From Treponema sp. UBA3862 (GTDB lineage: Bacteria; Spirochaetota; Spirochaetia; Treponematales; Treponemataceae), in contig DGGY01000048.1 in NCBI GenBank assembly GCA_002392405.1, positions 1-35,224 on the forward strand: a stretch of 35,224 bases of DNA, written 5' to 3'. Positions 8,048-15,271 of the stretch are shown one piece after another. Position numbers and translations under genes: made by a program. How positions within the stretch are numbered: the stretch's first letter is position 1; each line of letters begins with the position of its first letter. The notes below the pieces were generated by a model. The model made no database searches, was not told the origin of the DNA, and saw only the letters and a program-made list of their open reading frames with translations.

Positions 8048-9382
8048 TTACGGTCTTACAATGATGTCCTTAAGTTCAGGATGCTTTTCCAGTTCCTTAA
8101 CAAGTGCTTCTTCGCGTGCCTTGTTGCGGTATGAAGGATCCTGGAATGAATATTTGAAGTTTGTGTGAACGTCATATGTTCCGTTCATGATTGCAAAGGC
8201 ATCTTCTGTCATTACCAGTTCTTCGTCTGTCGGAATAACAAAAACCTTTACTTTTGAATCGTCAGCAGAAATGCATGTTTCTGCGTTTCCTGTATTTGCA
8301 AGGGCATTCTTTTTAGGGTCGATTTTTACTCCCATCCATTCAAGACCTTCCAGGGCCTTTCCGCGGATTAAAGCTGAGTGTTCACCAACACCTGCTGTGT
8401 AAACGATTGCATCTACCGGTCCGATTGCTGCCATGTAGGCACCAAAGTATTTTTTAAGGCGGTAGCATTCCATATCAACTGCAAGCTGAGCGTCCTTGTT
8501 TCCTTTTTCTGCTGCGTCAGCAATGTCGCGGCGGTCAGAAGAAAGTCCTGTAAGACCGAGGAGACCTGATTTTTTGTTCATTGCAGTATCCATTTCTGCA
8601 GGTGTCATGCCTGTTTTTCTCATGATGTAGAAAGGAAGGGCAGGGTCCATGTCGCCAGTACGGGTTCCCATTACAAGACCTTCCAGCGGTGTAATACCCA
8701 TTGATGTATCAAAACACTGTCCGTTTTTAACGGCACACATGGAAGCACCGTTACCAACGTGAGCGATGATTACATTTGTGTCTTTTGGTTCTTTGTGGAG
8801 AAGAACTGAAGCACGTTTTGCTGTGTAAAGGAATGAAGTTCCATGGAAACCGTAGCGGCGTGCTGCGTATTTTTCGTACCATTCTTTTGGAATTGCATAG
8901 CGGTAAGAAGAAGCAGGCATTGTCTGGTGCCATGCAGTGTCGAGAACTGCAACGTGAGGAACATTCGGGAGAACTTTCTGAGCAGCTTCAATACCCATGA
9001 TGTTTGCAGGGTTATGGAGAGGTCCCAGGTCCTGTACAGAACGGAAGGTTTCGAGAACTTCCGGTGTTACTTTTACAGATTTAGTGAATTTATCTCCACC
9101 GTGGAGTACGCGGTGTCCTACAGCACCGATAACGCTCATGTCAGAAATAACGCCGTGGTCTTTGTCTGTGATTGCGTTAAGGATGAGTTCGATTGCTTCT
9201 TTGTGTGTAGGACATGGACTTTCAAGTACAAATTTGTCCTTTCCCTTTGGTTTGTGAGTAATAACTGAACCCGGGGCTGTAACGCGTTCTACAACACCTG
9301 TAGCAAGAACGTCTTTGTTGTCCCAGTCATAAACCTGATACTTAGCTGATGATGAACCGCAGTTCAATGTAAGAATTACCAT
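8048..9382 (-). CDS. ackA: Acetate kinase
   Basis: The 444-aa protein has the acetokinase signatures [12 protein letters not shown] at the N-terminus, [20 protein letters not shown] (catalytic Asp), [21 protein letters not shown] (catalytic Arg) and TAGVGEHS. It catalyses acetyl-phosphate + ADP to acetate + ATP in the cytoplasm, the energy-yielding end of acetate fermentation. It is about 40 residues longer than the usual ~400, because of a charged C-terminal tail (~405-444). The ATG is preceded by GAGGAA. A good sigma70 promoter lies at 9416-9444, so it is probably transcribed alone; no phosphotransacetylase gene is adjacent. The function is secure. Confidence 0.98.
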   Translation of the reverse strand: MVILTLNCGSSSAKYQVYDWDNKDVLATGVVERVTAPGSVITHKPKGKDKFVLESPCPTHKEAIELILNAITDKDHGVISDMSVIGAVGHRVLHGGDKFTKSVKVTPEVLETFRSVQDLGPLHNPANIMGIEAAQKVLPNVPHVAVLDTAWHQTMPASSYRYAIPKEWYEKYAARRYGFHGTSFLYTAKRASVLLHKEPKDTNVIIAHVGNGASMCAVKNGQCFDTSMGITPLEGLVMGTRTGDMDPALPFYIMRKTGMTPAEMDTAMNKKSGLLGLTGLSSDRRDIADAAEKGNKDAQLAVDMECYRLKKYFGAYMAAIGPVDAIVYTAGVGEHSALIRGKALEGLEWMGVKIDPKKNALANTGNAETCISADDSKVKVFVIPTDEELVMTEDAFAIMNGTYDVHTNFKYSFQDPSYRNKAREEALVKELEKHPELKDIIVRP

Positions 9383-9415
9383 TATGATTCCTCGTTAATA
9401 AAATAGAATAGTACC

Positions 9416-9444
9416 ATTATAAAAATATGGCGGATTTTGTTCAA
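9416..9444 (-). promoter_or_regulatory. sigma70-type promoter of ackA
   Basis: On the minus strand the sequence reads TTGAAC (9439-9444), a 17-base spacer, then consensus TATAAT (9416-9421). The start codon at 9382 follows after a short leader with a GAGGAA site. Confidence 0.8.
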
Positions 9445-9467
9445 TTAAAGAATGTTATAGTAAAGTA

Positions 9468-9566
9468 TGCCGCCCGCCTTGCAGGCGCCGCTATGTCCGC
9501 CCTTCGCTCACGCTCATCGTCCTCGCTTCGCTGCGGTCGACTCCGGGGCTCCCAGCGCTGGCGGGA
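9468..9566. repeat. GC-rich intergenic island
   Basis: A GC-rich block in the 557-bp gap between ackA and the DUF3791 cassette. It is bounded by CCCGCC near 9471 and GGCGGG near 9560 in inverted orientation and contains CGCTTCGCTGCGGTCGACTC-like runs. Its composition is unlike its neighbours. An open frame on the minus strand (9441-9641) is Arg/Pro-rich translation of this block and is not believed to be a gene. Confidence 0.45.
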
Positions 9567-9619
9567 ATAAAAACAATAATTATGATTTGATTTTATGTAT
9601 TTAATATTCCTGGGAAATA

Positions 9620-9823
9620 GTGCGGGAAAGTTCGGTTTCAAGAACTGCGCATGCAGATTTAATTACGACTTTAGGATTAAAAAATGGTTACACAACTTAT
9701 ACATTTGATAATTCAGATGAAAAGTTCACTTCAAAAGATGATGGAGCTACATCAAATGTAATTCATTTTGTATATTTGGGTGCTCATGGTAGTTCAGAAG
9801 CTAAGGTTACCTTTAATTATTAG
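9620..9823 (+). pseudogene. Orphan fragment, probable C-terminal remnant of a secreted protein
   Basis: An open frame of 67 codons starts only at a GTG with no proper ribosome site. The second half (GYTTYTFDNSDEKF, then HFVYLGAHGSSEAKVTFNY) reads like the last strands of an extracellular beta domain. Codon choice resembles the surface lipoprotein at 27962-29782. The reading frame begins right after the GC-rich island and ends before a strong terminator, which fits a gene whose 5' part was deleted. No family is recognised. A true small gene is the alternative. Confidence 0.35.
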
Positions 9824-9847
9824 AGAGATTTAGATTTCATACTTCAG

Positions 9848-9879
9848 CGCTGTCAGTGTATTCTGACAGCGTTTTTTTT
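9848..9879 (+). terminator. Intrinsic terminator
   Basis: A perfect 9-bp stem CGCTGTCAG (9848-9856) / CTGACAGCG (9863-9871) has a 6-base loop and is followed by eight T. It ends the orphan fragment and insulates the cassette downstream. Confidence 0.92.
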
Positions 9880-9911
9880 GTCTTTTTAACAATGCAAATG
9901 TTCAGTTAATA

Positions 9912-9933
9912 TGCTATACTATTATTTGGAGGA
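9912..9933 (+). promoter_or_regulatory. Extended -10 promoter and ribosome site of the DUF3791/DUF3990 cassette
   Basis: TG-C-TATACT (9912-9920) is a strong extended -10 element. GGAGGA (9928-9933) lies 6 bases before the ATG at 9940. No convincing -35 element is present. Confidence 0.75.
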
Positions 9934-9939
9934 AAGCTT

Positions 9940-10155
9940 ATGAGTGAGCGGCAGATTGAATATTCAGTTTTCTGTATAGAAAATGTTGCCAGACAGTTGG
10001 GAAAAACAGGCTCAGAAGTTTATCAGATTCTCAATTCTTCAGGACTTTTGCATTCATATGTTATTCCTTCATACGAAGCACTTCATACACAGAGTAAGCA
10101 GTATATCGTTGATGAAATTATTTCTGTTATGCGTAATAGGAACCTTGTGGCATGA
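9940..10155 (+). CDS. DUF3791 family small protein, first gene of a toxin-antitoxin-like cassette
   Basis: The 71-aa protein matches the DUF3791 pattern as remembered: SVFCIENVARQLGKTGSEVY, then a Tyr-x-x-Leu-His-Thr-Gln block (YEALHTQSKQYIVDEI). It is predicted helical, with no membrane segment or signal peptide. Such proteins are commonly found next to DUF3990 proteins. It ends in GCATGA, so its stop overlaps the start of the DUF3990 gene by 4 bases, which implies coupled translation. By position and size it is a candidate antitoxin or partner. The biochemical role is unknown. Confidence 0.8.
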   Translation: MSERQIEYSVFCIENVARQLGKTGSEVYQILNSSGLLHSYVIPSYEALHTQSKQYIVDEIISVMRNRNLVA

Positions 10156-10643
10156 AGCTATATCACGGTTCAACTGTAATTGTAGAAAAACCTTTTGTTT
10201 CTTATGGCAGGGATAATCTTGATTTTGGTAAAGGTTTTTATACTACAAATTTAATAGAACAGGCTGAAAAATGGGTTCAGAGGTTCATTGTTCTGGGGAA
10301 TAAAGGAATCGTAAATATTTATGATTTTGATGAAAGAGAAATAGAAACAAGATGCAGGTATAAGTTCTTTCCAGAGTATAATGAAGAATGGCTGGATTTT
10401 ATTCTTGCCTGTAGAAGCGGTTCAAAGATTTATGAGGAGTTTGATATAATACAAGGTGGTGTTGCAAATGATAAAGTTTTCAATACTGTCGAATTGTTTT
10501 TTCAAGATTTGATCGATAAAAGTACTGCACTAAAACGGCTTAAGTACGCAAAAACTAATAATCAGATTTGTTTTATAAATCAGGATATTTTAGATACTGT
10601 CCTTCATTTTGAAGCATCGTATGAATTAAAGGATAATAATTAA
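10152..10643 (+). CDS. DUF3990 protein, ADP-ribosyltransferase-like, candidate toxin
   Basis: The 163-aa protein shows what look like the three ADP-ribosyltransferase motifs. LYHGS carries His5. DFGKGFYTTN carries Tyr30, like the Tyr of the NAD-binding second motif. A late Gln in NNQICF (Gln138) could be the third catalytic position (H-Y-Q type). EFDIIQGGVANDKVF (~96-110) is the strongest DUF3990 signature. It has no signal peptide or membrane segment. It is sandwiched between two DUF3791-like genes with overlaps on both sides (4 bases and 1 base). The inferred role is to modify a protein or nucleic acid target using NAD, held in check by one or both flanking proteins. The family call is good; the enzymatic activity is inference. 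Confidence 0.82.
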   Translation: MKLYHGSTVIVEKPFVSYGRDNLDFGKGFYTTNLIEQAEKWVQRFIVLGNKGIVNIYDFDEREIETRCRYKFFPEYNEEWLDFILACRSGSKIYEEFDIIQGGVANDKVFNTVELFFQDLIDKSTALKRLKYAKTNNQICFINQDILDTVLHFEASYELKDNN

Positions 10644-10849
10644 TGACAGCTGATCCAACTTTGTTACAGATGAAATATGCAAGGATTATCTCGCTTCTTT
10701 CTAAAAAAGCAGATATCAATGAAGAAAAGGCAATGGATCTCTTTTATAATTCTAAAACTTATTATCTGATCAGTAATGGTATAAGTGATTTTCATTGTCT
10801 GAGTGATGAATACCTTGCCGAAGAAATTTTGCGGGAACAGCAAAAGTAA
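10643..10849 (+). CDS. Second DUF3791-like small protein of the cassette
   Basis: The 68-aa protein starts at an ATG sharing its A with the TAA stop of the DUF3990 gene. The sequence QMKYARIISLLSKKADINEE, then AMDLFYNSKTYYLI and LSDEYLAEEILREQ, is helical and acidic. It resembles the other DUF3791 branch (K..RI..LL / A...FY.S..Y / S..YL.EE) but is clearly different from the first gene, so the cassette has two non-identical partners. It may be the actual antitoxin, since the last gene overlaps the putative toxin. A gap of 14 bases separates it from coaB. Confidence 0.65.
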   Translation: MTADPTLLQMKYARIISLLSKKADINEEKAMDLFYNSKTYYLISNGISDFHCLSDEYLAEEILREQQK

Positions 10850-10863
10850 AAGGTTTTTTAACT

Positions 10864-11586
10864 ATGAGAATTCTAATTACCGGCGGCGGCTGTCGTGAAT
10901 ACATTGATTCTGTACGCGTTGTAACAAACTCTTCTACTGGAAGGACTTCTGCAGAACTTAGTGATGAACTGTCTTTACGCGGAAATGAAGTCACCCTTAT
11001 TACTGCTGAAAGTGCCATAAAGCCGGCAGGCTCTTCTATAAAAATGATTTTTTATCAGACCGGGGAAGAACTCGCGGAGGCTGTAAAAAAAGAACTTATT
11101 TCAAAGCCTTTTGATGCCGTAATTCATGCGGCGGCTGTGAGTGATTTTGTGCCTGATAAGATTTTAACCGGCGGAAAAACTTTCAGTGCGGGAAAAAATA
11201 CAGAAAAACTTCCTTCAGGAGAGGAAATGACTGTTACATTCCGTGCTTCTCTTAAAATTGCTGATTCTTTAAGAAAGTGGGCCGGTGAGGGCTGGAACCT
11301 GTCAAAACCTGCGGAAAACTGCGGAGCCTGTACTCAAGGCAGCAGAACTCCAGGTGCAAAAATTGTCTGTTTTAAGCTTTTAAATAAGGCTGACGCGGCA
11401 TCTGAAAAAAACGCCGTGACAAAGCTTTTTAATCACTCCGGGGCTGACTTTGTTGTTTATAATGACCTTTCCCGCATAACAAAAGATATTCATCCCTTTG
11501 TGATTTTAACTCAGGACGGAAAAGAAGCCGACGCAGGAAATACTAACCGTGAACTTGCTGCCGGACTCCTTAAAATTCTGGAATAG
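10864..11586 (+). CDS. coaB: Phosphopantothenate-cysteine ligase, stand-alone CoaB
   Basis: The 240-aa protein begins ILITGGGCREYIDSVR and VVTNSSTGRTSAEL, the nucleotide-binding start of CoaB in the form seen in stand-alone (streptococcal-type) enzymes (NHSTGR) rather than CoaBC fusions (NHSSGK). VIHAAAVSDF and the substrate-loop region around TEKLPSGEEMTVTF follow, and the dimer-side motif ADFVVYNDLSRI is near the end. It joins 4'-phosphopantothenate to cysteine in CoA synthesis, in the cytoplasm. No flavoprotein CoaC domain is fused or adjacent. There is no clear Shine-Dalgarno, so it may be read together with the small cassette upstream (14-base gap). A Cys/Gly-rich stretch near 150-165 (ENCGACTQGSRTPG) looks like a family-specific insertion. 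Confidence 0.88.
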   Translation: MRILITGGGCREYIDSVRVVTNSSTGRTSAELSDELSLRGNEVTLITAESAIKPAGSSIKMIFYQTGEELAEAVKKELISKPFDAVIHAAAVSDFVPDKILTGGKTFSAGKNTEKLPSGEEMTVTFRASLKIADSLRKWAGEGWNLSKPAENCGACTQGSRTPGAKIVCFKLLNKADAASEKNAVTKLFNHSGADFVVYNDLSRITKDIHPFVILTQDGKEADAGNTNRELAAGLLKILE

Positions 11587-11644
11587 TTTTCCAGGTATAT
11601 CTTTCAGCTGAAAGGCGTTTTATCTTTCCTCTAAAGATGCTTCT

Positions 11645-13576
11645 TTATCTTCCGCCAGGAGTGTGGTCTCCCATGCTGCCCTGGTTTGTAGTAGTGCTTT
11701 TTGTGGTGACCTTTGAGGAAACGCTTACTTCCGTAATCTTTGTTCCCGGGCTGTAAGAAGCCGGTTCAATATAAAGGTTGTGGAAGATGCCGCTGTCACT
11801 TTCCGTTACTGTTCCGCCGGTGTAAAGGGTGTAAGTTCCTGTTGAGATGTCAGGTGAAGATAAAATCATGATTTTTCCGCCTGAAGAAGGAACTTTGTAA
11901 GCAAAGACAGGAGTTCCGCTTGAGTTTACTACCGCAAAATTGCTGCCCGCGCTGTAGTAGCTGCTTCCGATTTCCATTATGTACTGCTGAGAAGAAGATG
12001 AGCCTGCCGTGTAGTTCTCCGTTCCAATACCGCAGACCCAGCCGCCGTTGATTTTGATTTTGCAGTTATCGGCGTCAAGGGCGCATTCTGCGTTTGCTGT
12101 TCCTGAGGCAACTATTACGCCTCCGTTTATTGTAATTCCGTTTATGCTGTCGTTTGAATCTACTGCGTCATTGTCCGAACTGTAAGCATAAATGTATCCG
12201 TCATTTATTGTTATTGCGCCCCCTGCGTTTATGCAGTCGTCAGTGCAGTTAAGTTCGAGAGTTCCGCCGTTTATTATAAGGTCACCTTTTGATTCAATTC
12301 CTTCTGGTGAACATGAAGTTCCGTCATTGTTTTCATAAGGTTCGAGTGTTGTGGTGATATTCAGGATTCCCGAATTGATTATTACAAAAGGAATGGGGCT
12401 TTCTGCGCTGCTTAAAAGTGAGTCTGCGGTAAAAATGCTTTCGTTCTGTAAAAGGGATGTGGTGTCATCATCAGTGAAGGTGCCGATTGCAGTTTCGGCT
12501 GATTTCCAGTGGGCTGTAATTCCTTTTGCAGTTGTCGTACCTGTAATCGTTCCGCCGTTTATGATGATAAAGCCTGTTCCTGCGGCATAACTTACAGTCT
12601 GTTCATCGTCGTCTGCATCTTCTCCGTCAACGCGGATTCCTGCACTTTCGTCGTCTTCTATTGTTCCGTTTCCGTTAAGGGTAATTTTTCCTGAGTCGAT
12701 GATTACTGCACACAGGGCACGGATACAGTCGCGGCTGTTTTCTTCAGTCGAAACATTTAAGGTAATACCGCTGATTCTTATGTAGTCAGCGCTGTATACT
12801 GCATGCTTGTAGCCTGTATTTATTACAGTAAGGGTTCCGCCTGTGGATGATGAGGTTTCTCCCGTTAAAATAAGAGGACCTTTTGCGTATACTGAGCCTT
12901 TTTTAGAATTATAGAGTGCAGCACTGGTGGTTTCTGAAGCCGGGTCTGTGTAGCAGCGGGAATCAGTAAGTGTATTTGAAGTGCCTGCATTAACACAGAT
13001 AAAGGTTCTTTTTTCTTCTGCGGTAAAATGCATTGCAGGACCGCTTTGTGTTGAAGTAATTGAAACTCCGTTTAAGGTGACTATAGCATCAGCTTTTTTG
13101 TTTTTAAGTTTAAATGTGCCTGAAAAATTTCCTGAAAGAACGTAATTTATGATTTGAGTTCCCTTGTATTCGACTATAAGTCCAGGTGCCTCAGGATCTG
13201 TTTCTGACATGGCGGCATCTTCTTCAGAAAGAAGTGTCGCATTTATTGTTTTTGAAGAAGAATCAGTCCATACTGTAATGTCATTGCTGTCAGGTGTAAC
13301 AGTCTCATTGCCTGCCGTAATTGAAGCAGAGGTTCCGCTGAAACTGATGTAAACTGTCTGTGCTGCGGTGTAGTTTTCGACAAGGTCATTTTCAAGGTAC
13401 CATGTCTGTGCTGCATTTGAAAGGGATGAAACACTGACAGCTGAAACTGAAGTATCTGTCGTTGTGACAGAACCGTCTGAATTGCCGTGCTGTGCCGGTG
13501 ATAAATCTTCTTCTGCGCATCCTGAAAGAATGAGGATCCCTGCAAGAAGAAGTGCATTAAATAAAGATTTTTTCAT
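11645..13576 (-). CDS. Lipoprotein with Cthe_2159-like polysaccharide-binding beta-helix
   Basis: The 643-aa protein has a lipoprotein signal ending in ILILSGC (lipid Cys20). The rest is made of short beta repeats with Asn/Asp/Gly turns: GTLTVINTGYKHAVYSADYI, ISGITLNVSTEENSRDCIR, GFIIINGGTITGTTTAKGI, SKGDLIINGGTLELNCTDDC, NAGGAITINDGYIYAYSSDN. This is the pattern of Pfam Cthe_2159, a right-handed beta-helix whose founding member binds cellulose and polygalacturonate with calcium. The acidic loops fit metal binding. It probably sits at the cell surface and helps adhesion to plant polysaccharide. The C-terminus is Gly/Thr/Ser-rich (ends HTPGGR). It is convergent with coaB. The family call is good; the ligand is inferred. 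Confidence 0.85.
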   Translation of the reverse strand: MKKSLFNALLLAGILILSGCAEEDLSPAQHGNSDGSVTTTDTSVSAVSVSSLSNAAQTWYLENDLVENYTAAQTVYISFSGTSASITAGNETVTPDSNDITVWTDSSSKTINATLLSEEDAAMSETDPEAPGLIVEYKGTQIINYVLSGNFSGTFKLKNKKADAIVTLNGVSITSTQSGPAMHFTAEEKRTFICVNAGTSNTLTDSRCYTDPASETTSAALYNSKKGSVYAKGPLILTGETSSSTGGTLTVINTGYKHAVYSADYIRISGITLNVSTEENSRDCIRALCAVIIDSGKITLNGNGTIEDDESAGIRVDGEDADDDEQTVSYAAGTGFIIINGGTITGTTTAKGITAHWKSAETAIGTFTDDDTTSLLQNESIFTADSLLSSAESPIPFVIINSGILNITTTLEPYENNDGTSCSPEGIESKGDLIINGGTLELNCTDDCINAGGAITINDGYIYAYSSDNDAVDSNDSINGITINGGVIVASGTANAECALDADNCKIKINGGWVCGIGTENYTAGSSSSQQYIMEIGSSYYSAGSNFAVVNSSGTPVFAYKVPSSGGKIMILSSPDISTGTYTLYTGGTVTESDSGIFHNLYIEPASYSPGTKITEVSVSSKVTTKSTTTNQGSMGDHTPGGR

Positions 13577-13693
13577 TTATTTGCCTCCGATAAAAACTCT
13601 GGAAACGTTTTTTAACTGCCGGGGTTTTTCTACTCCATATTGTTAAATTTATCCCCTGTGTCTTTAAACAATATTAAAAAAATTAAAAAAAAT

Positions 13694-13723
13694 TTGCCTC
13701 ATACACTATAATAGTGCTATACT
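13694..13723 (+). promoter_or_regulatory. Promoter of the nfeD-SPFH operon
   Basis: TTGCCT (13694-13699), an 18-base spacer ending in TGC, and TATACT (13718-13723). The extended -10 is identical to the one at 9912. A strong GGGGAGGAAA site (13764-13773) precedes the ATG at 13780. Confidence 0.75.
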
Positions 13724-13779
13724 TATTACTAGATGTTTGCCCGCATGATGAACTTTGTTATTAGGGGAGGAAACGGATT

Positions 13780-14232
13780 ATGGATTTTATAATGTCACAT
13801 CTTACATGGTTCTGGCTTGGCCTCATGGTGATTTTTGTTGTAATTGAAGCCGTTACTTTTCAGCTTACAACTGTCTGGGCGGCTCTGGCTTCTCTTGCAA
13901 TGATTTTTATCTGCAAAACTGAAATGGCCTTTAAATGGCAGCTGCTGATTTTTTTAATCATCACGATTCTGCTTATTGTTTTTACCCGTCCTTTTGTAAT
14001 GAAAAAACTTAAGCTCGGTAAAAATGTAACAAATGTTAATTCGCTTATCGGTCAGGATGTTCTTGTTACTAAAAGTGTAGCAAAGTTTGAAAAAGGAGAA
14101 GGAAAAACGACAAACGGAGTAGTCTGGACAATTACTTCTATTGACGGTACTGATATTTCCGAAGGAAGCGTCTGTACAATCGAAAACGTAGATGGAAATA
14201 CTCTGTCTGTAAAATTAAAAACTCTTGTGTAA
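13780..14232 (+). CDS. NfeD-like membrane protein (NfeD1b type)
   Basis: The 150-aa protein has two to three N-terminal membrane helices (~8-28, ~30-45, ~50-70) and a small C-terminal OB-fold domain (~85-150: LIGQDVLVTKS, EGSVCTIENVDGNTLSVKL). NfeD1b proteins lack the protease domain of long NfeD and are almost always encoded with an SPFH partner, as here (65 bases downstream). The pair is thought to organise membrane microdomains or protein quality control. It is the first gene of a two-gene operon with its own promoter. The family call is firm; the cellular role is general. Confidence 0.9.
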   Translation: MDFIMSHLTWFWLGLMVIFVVIEAVTFQLTTVWAALASLAMIFICKTEMAFKWQLLIFLIITILLIVFTRPFVMKKLKLGKNVTNVNSLIGQDVLVTKSVAKFEKGEGKTTNGVVWTITSIDGTDISEGSVCTIENVDGNTLSVKLKTLV

Positions 14233-14296
14233 TTAATGCCGTGACAGTGTGATAAATACTGCCGGCGGAATATATTTTTCTGGAGGAGATAAAAAA

Positions 14297-15178
14297 ATGA
14301 CTTATATTATGATTGGAGTTCTCATCGTAGTCCTGATTTTGATTATGGTGAATGTCCGTATTGTTCCGCAGTCACGTGCTTTTGTAATTGAGCGCCTTGG
14401 TGCTTACTGTTCAACATGGCAGGTTGGAATGCATGTAAAGCTTCCGTTTATTGATAAGGTTGCAAGCGTAATGTCATTAAAGGAAAGGGTAATGGACTTT
14501 CCGCCTCAGCCTGTTATTACAAAAGATAACGTTACCATGCAGATTGATACCGTAGTTTACTGTCAGATTACAGACCCTAAACTTTATACTTACGGTGTTG
14601 AAAATCCTATGAATGCCCTTGAAAATCTTACTGCAACAACATTGCGTAACATCATAGGTGAACTTGAACTTGATGAAACCCTTACCAGCCGTGACGTAAT
14701 CAATTCAAAGATGCGTTCTATTCTTGATGAGGCTACTGACCCGTGGGGAATTAAAGTTACCCGTGTTGAAGTAAAAAATATTGACCCGCCAAAGGCAATT
14801 CAGGATGCAATGGAAAAACAGATGCGTGCTGAACGTGAGCGCCGTGAACAGATTCTTATTGCTGAAGGACATAAACAGAGTGCAATTCTTGAAGCTGAAG
14901 GTAAAAAACAGGCAATGATTCTTGAGGCTGAAGCTCAGAAAGAAGCTGCTGTACAGAAAGCAAAGGGTGAAGCAGAGGCAATCATGGAAGTTCAGAAGGC
15001 AACAGCCCAGGGCTTAAAAATGATTAAAGAAGCTGCACCGGATGATAAGGTAATCCGCCTGCGTTCTCTTGAAGCTTTTGAAAAAGCAGCAGACGGAAAG
15101 GCCACAAAAATCATCATCCCGTCAGATATTCAGAATCTCTCAGGCCTTGTTACTGCCCTGTCAGAAGTTAAGAAATAA
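14297..15178 (+). CDS. SPFH/band-7 (stomatin/paraslipin, QmcA-like) protein
   Basis: The 293-aa protein starts at the ATG at 14297, preceded by GGAGGAG; the frame is open 16 codons further up but without a ribosome site. It has one N-terminal membrane helix (~2-19) and then the SPFH domain: RIVPQSRAFVIERLGAY, PPQPVITKDNVTMQIDTVVY, LRNIIGELELDETLTSR and GIKVTRVEVKNIDPPKAI. A long Ala/Glu/Lys coiled coil (~185-245) follows, with repeats around EAEGKKQAMILEAEAQKEA. The C-terminal part KIIIPSDIQNLSGLV is typical of paraslipins. It oligomerises at the inner membrane with NfeD. Confidence 0.94.
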   Translation: MTYIMIGVLIVVLILIMVNVRIVPQSRAFVIERLGAYCSTWQVGMHVKLPFIDKVASVMSLKERVMDFPPQPVITKDNVTMQIDTVVYCQITDPKLYTYGVENPMNALENLTATTLRNIIGELELDETLTSRDVINSKMRSILDEATDPWGIKVTRVEVKNIDPPKAIQDAMEKQMRAERERREQILIAEGHKQSAILEAEGKKQAMILEAEAQKEAAVQKAKGEAEAIMEVQKATAQGLKMIKEAAPDDKVIRLRSLEAFEKAADGKATKIIIPSDIQNLSGLVTALSEVKK

Positions 15179-15230
15179 AATAACCTCGTGTCATTTTTTT
15201 GACTGAAATTGTACTAAACTGCTGCGTATA

Positions 15231-15258
15231 AAAAAACTGCTCGAAGGAGCAGTTTTTT
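15231..15258. terminator. Bidirectional intrinsic terminator
   Basis: AAAAAACTGCTC (15231-15242) pairs with GAGCAGTTTTTT (15247-15258) around a GAAG tetraloop. It serves the convergent SPFH and solute-binding-protein genes. Confidence 0.92.
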
Positions 15259-15271
15259 TGTGTGTATGATG

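Noticed and set aside
8769..9268. Several overlapping open frames antisense to ackA
   Set aside because: They are shadows of the strongly conserved acetate kinase gene.
9441..9641. 66-codon Arg/Pro-rich open frame on the minus strand
   Set aside because: It is a translation of the GC-rich island with composition unlike any protein in the window.
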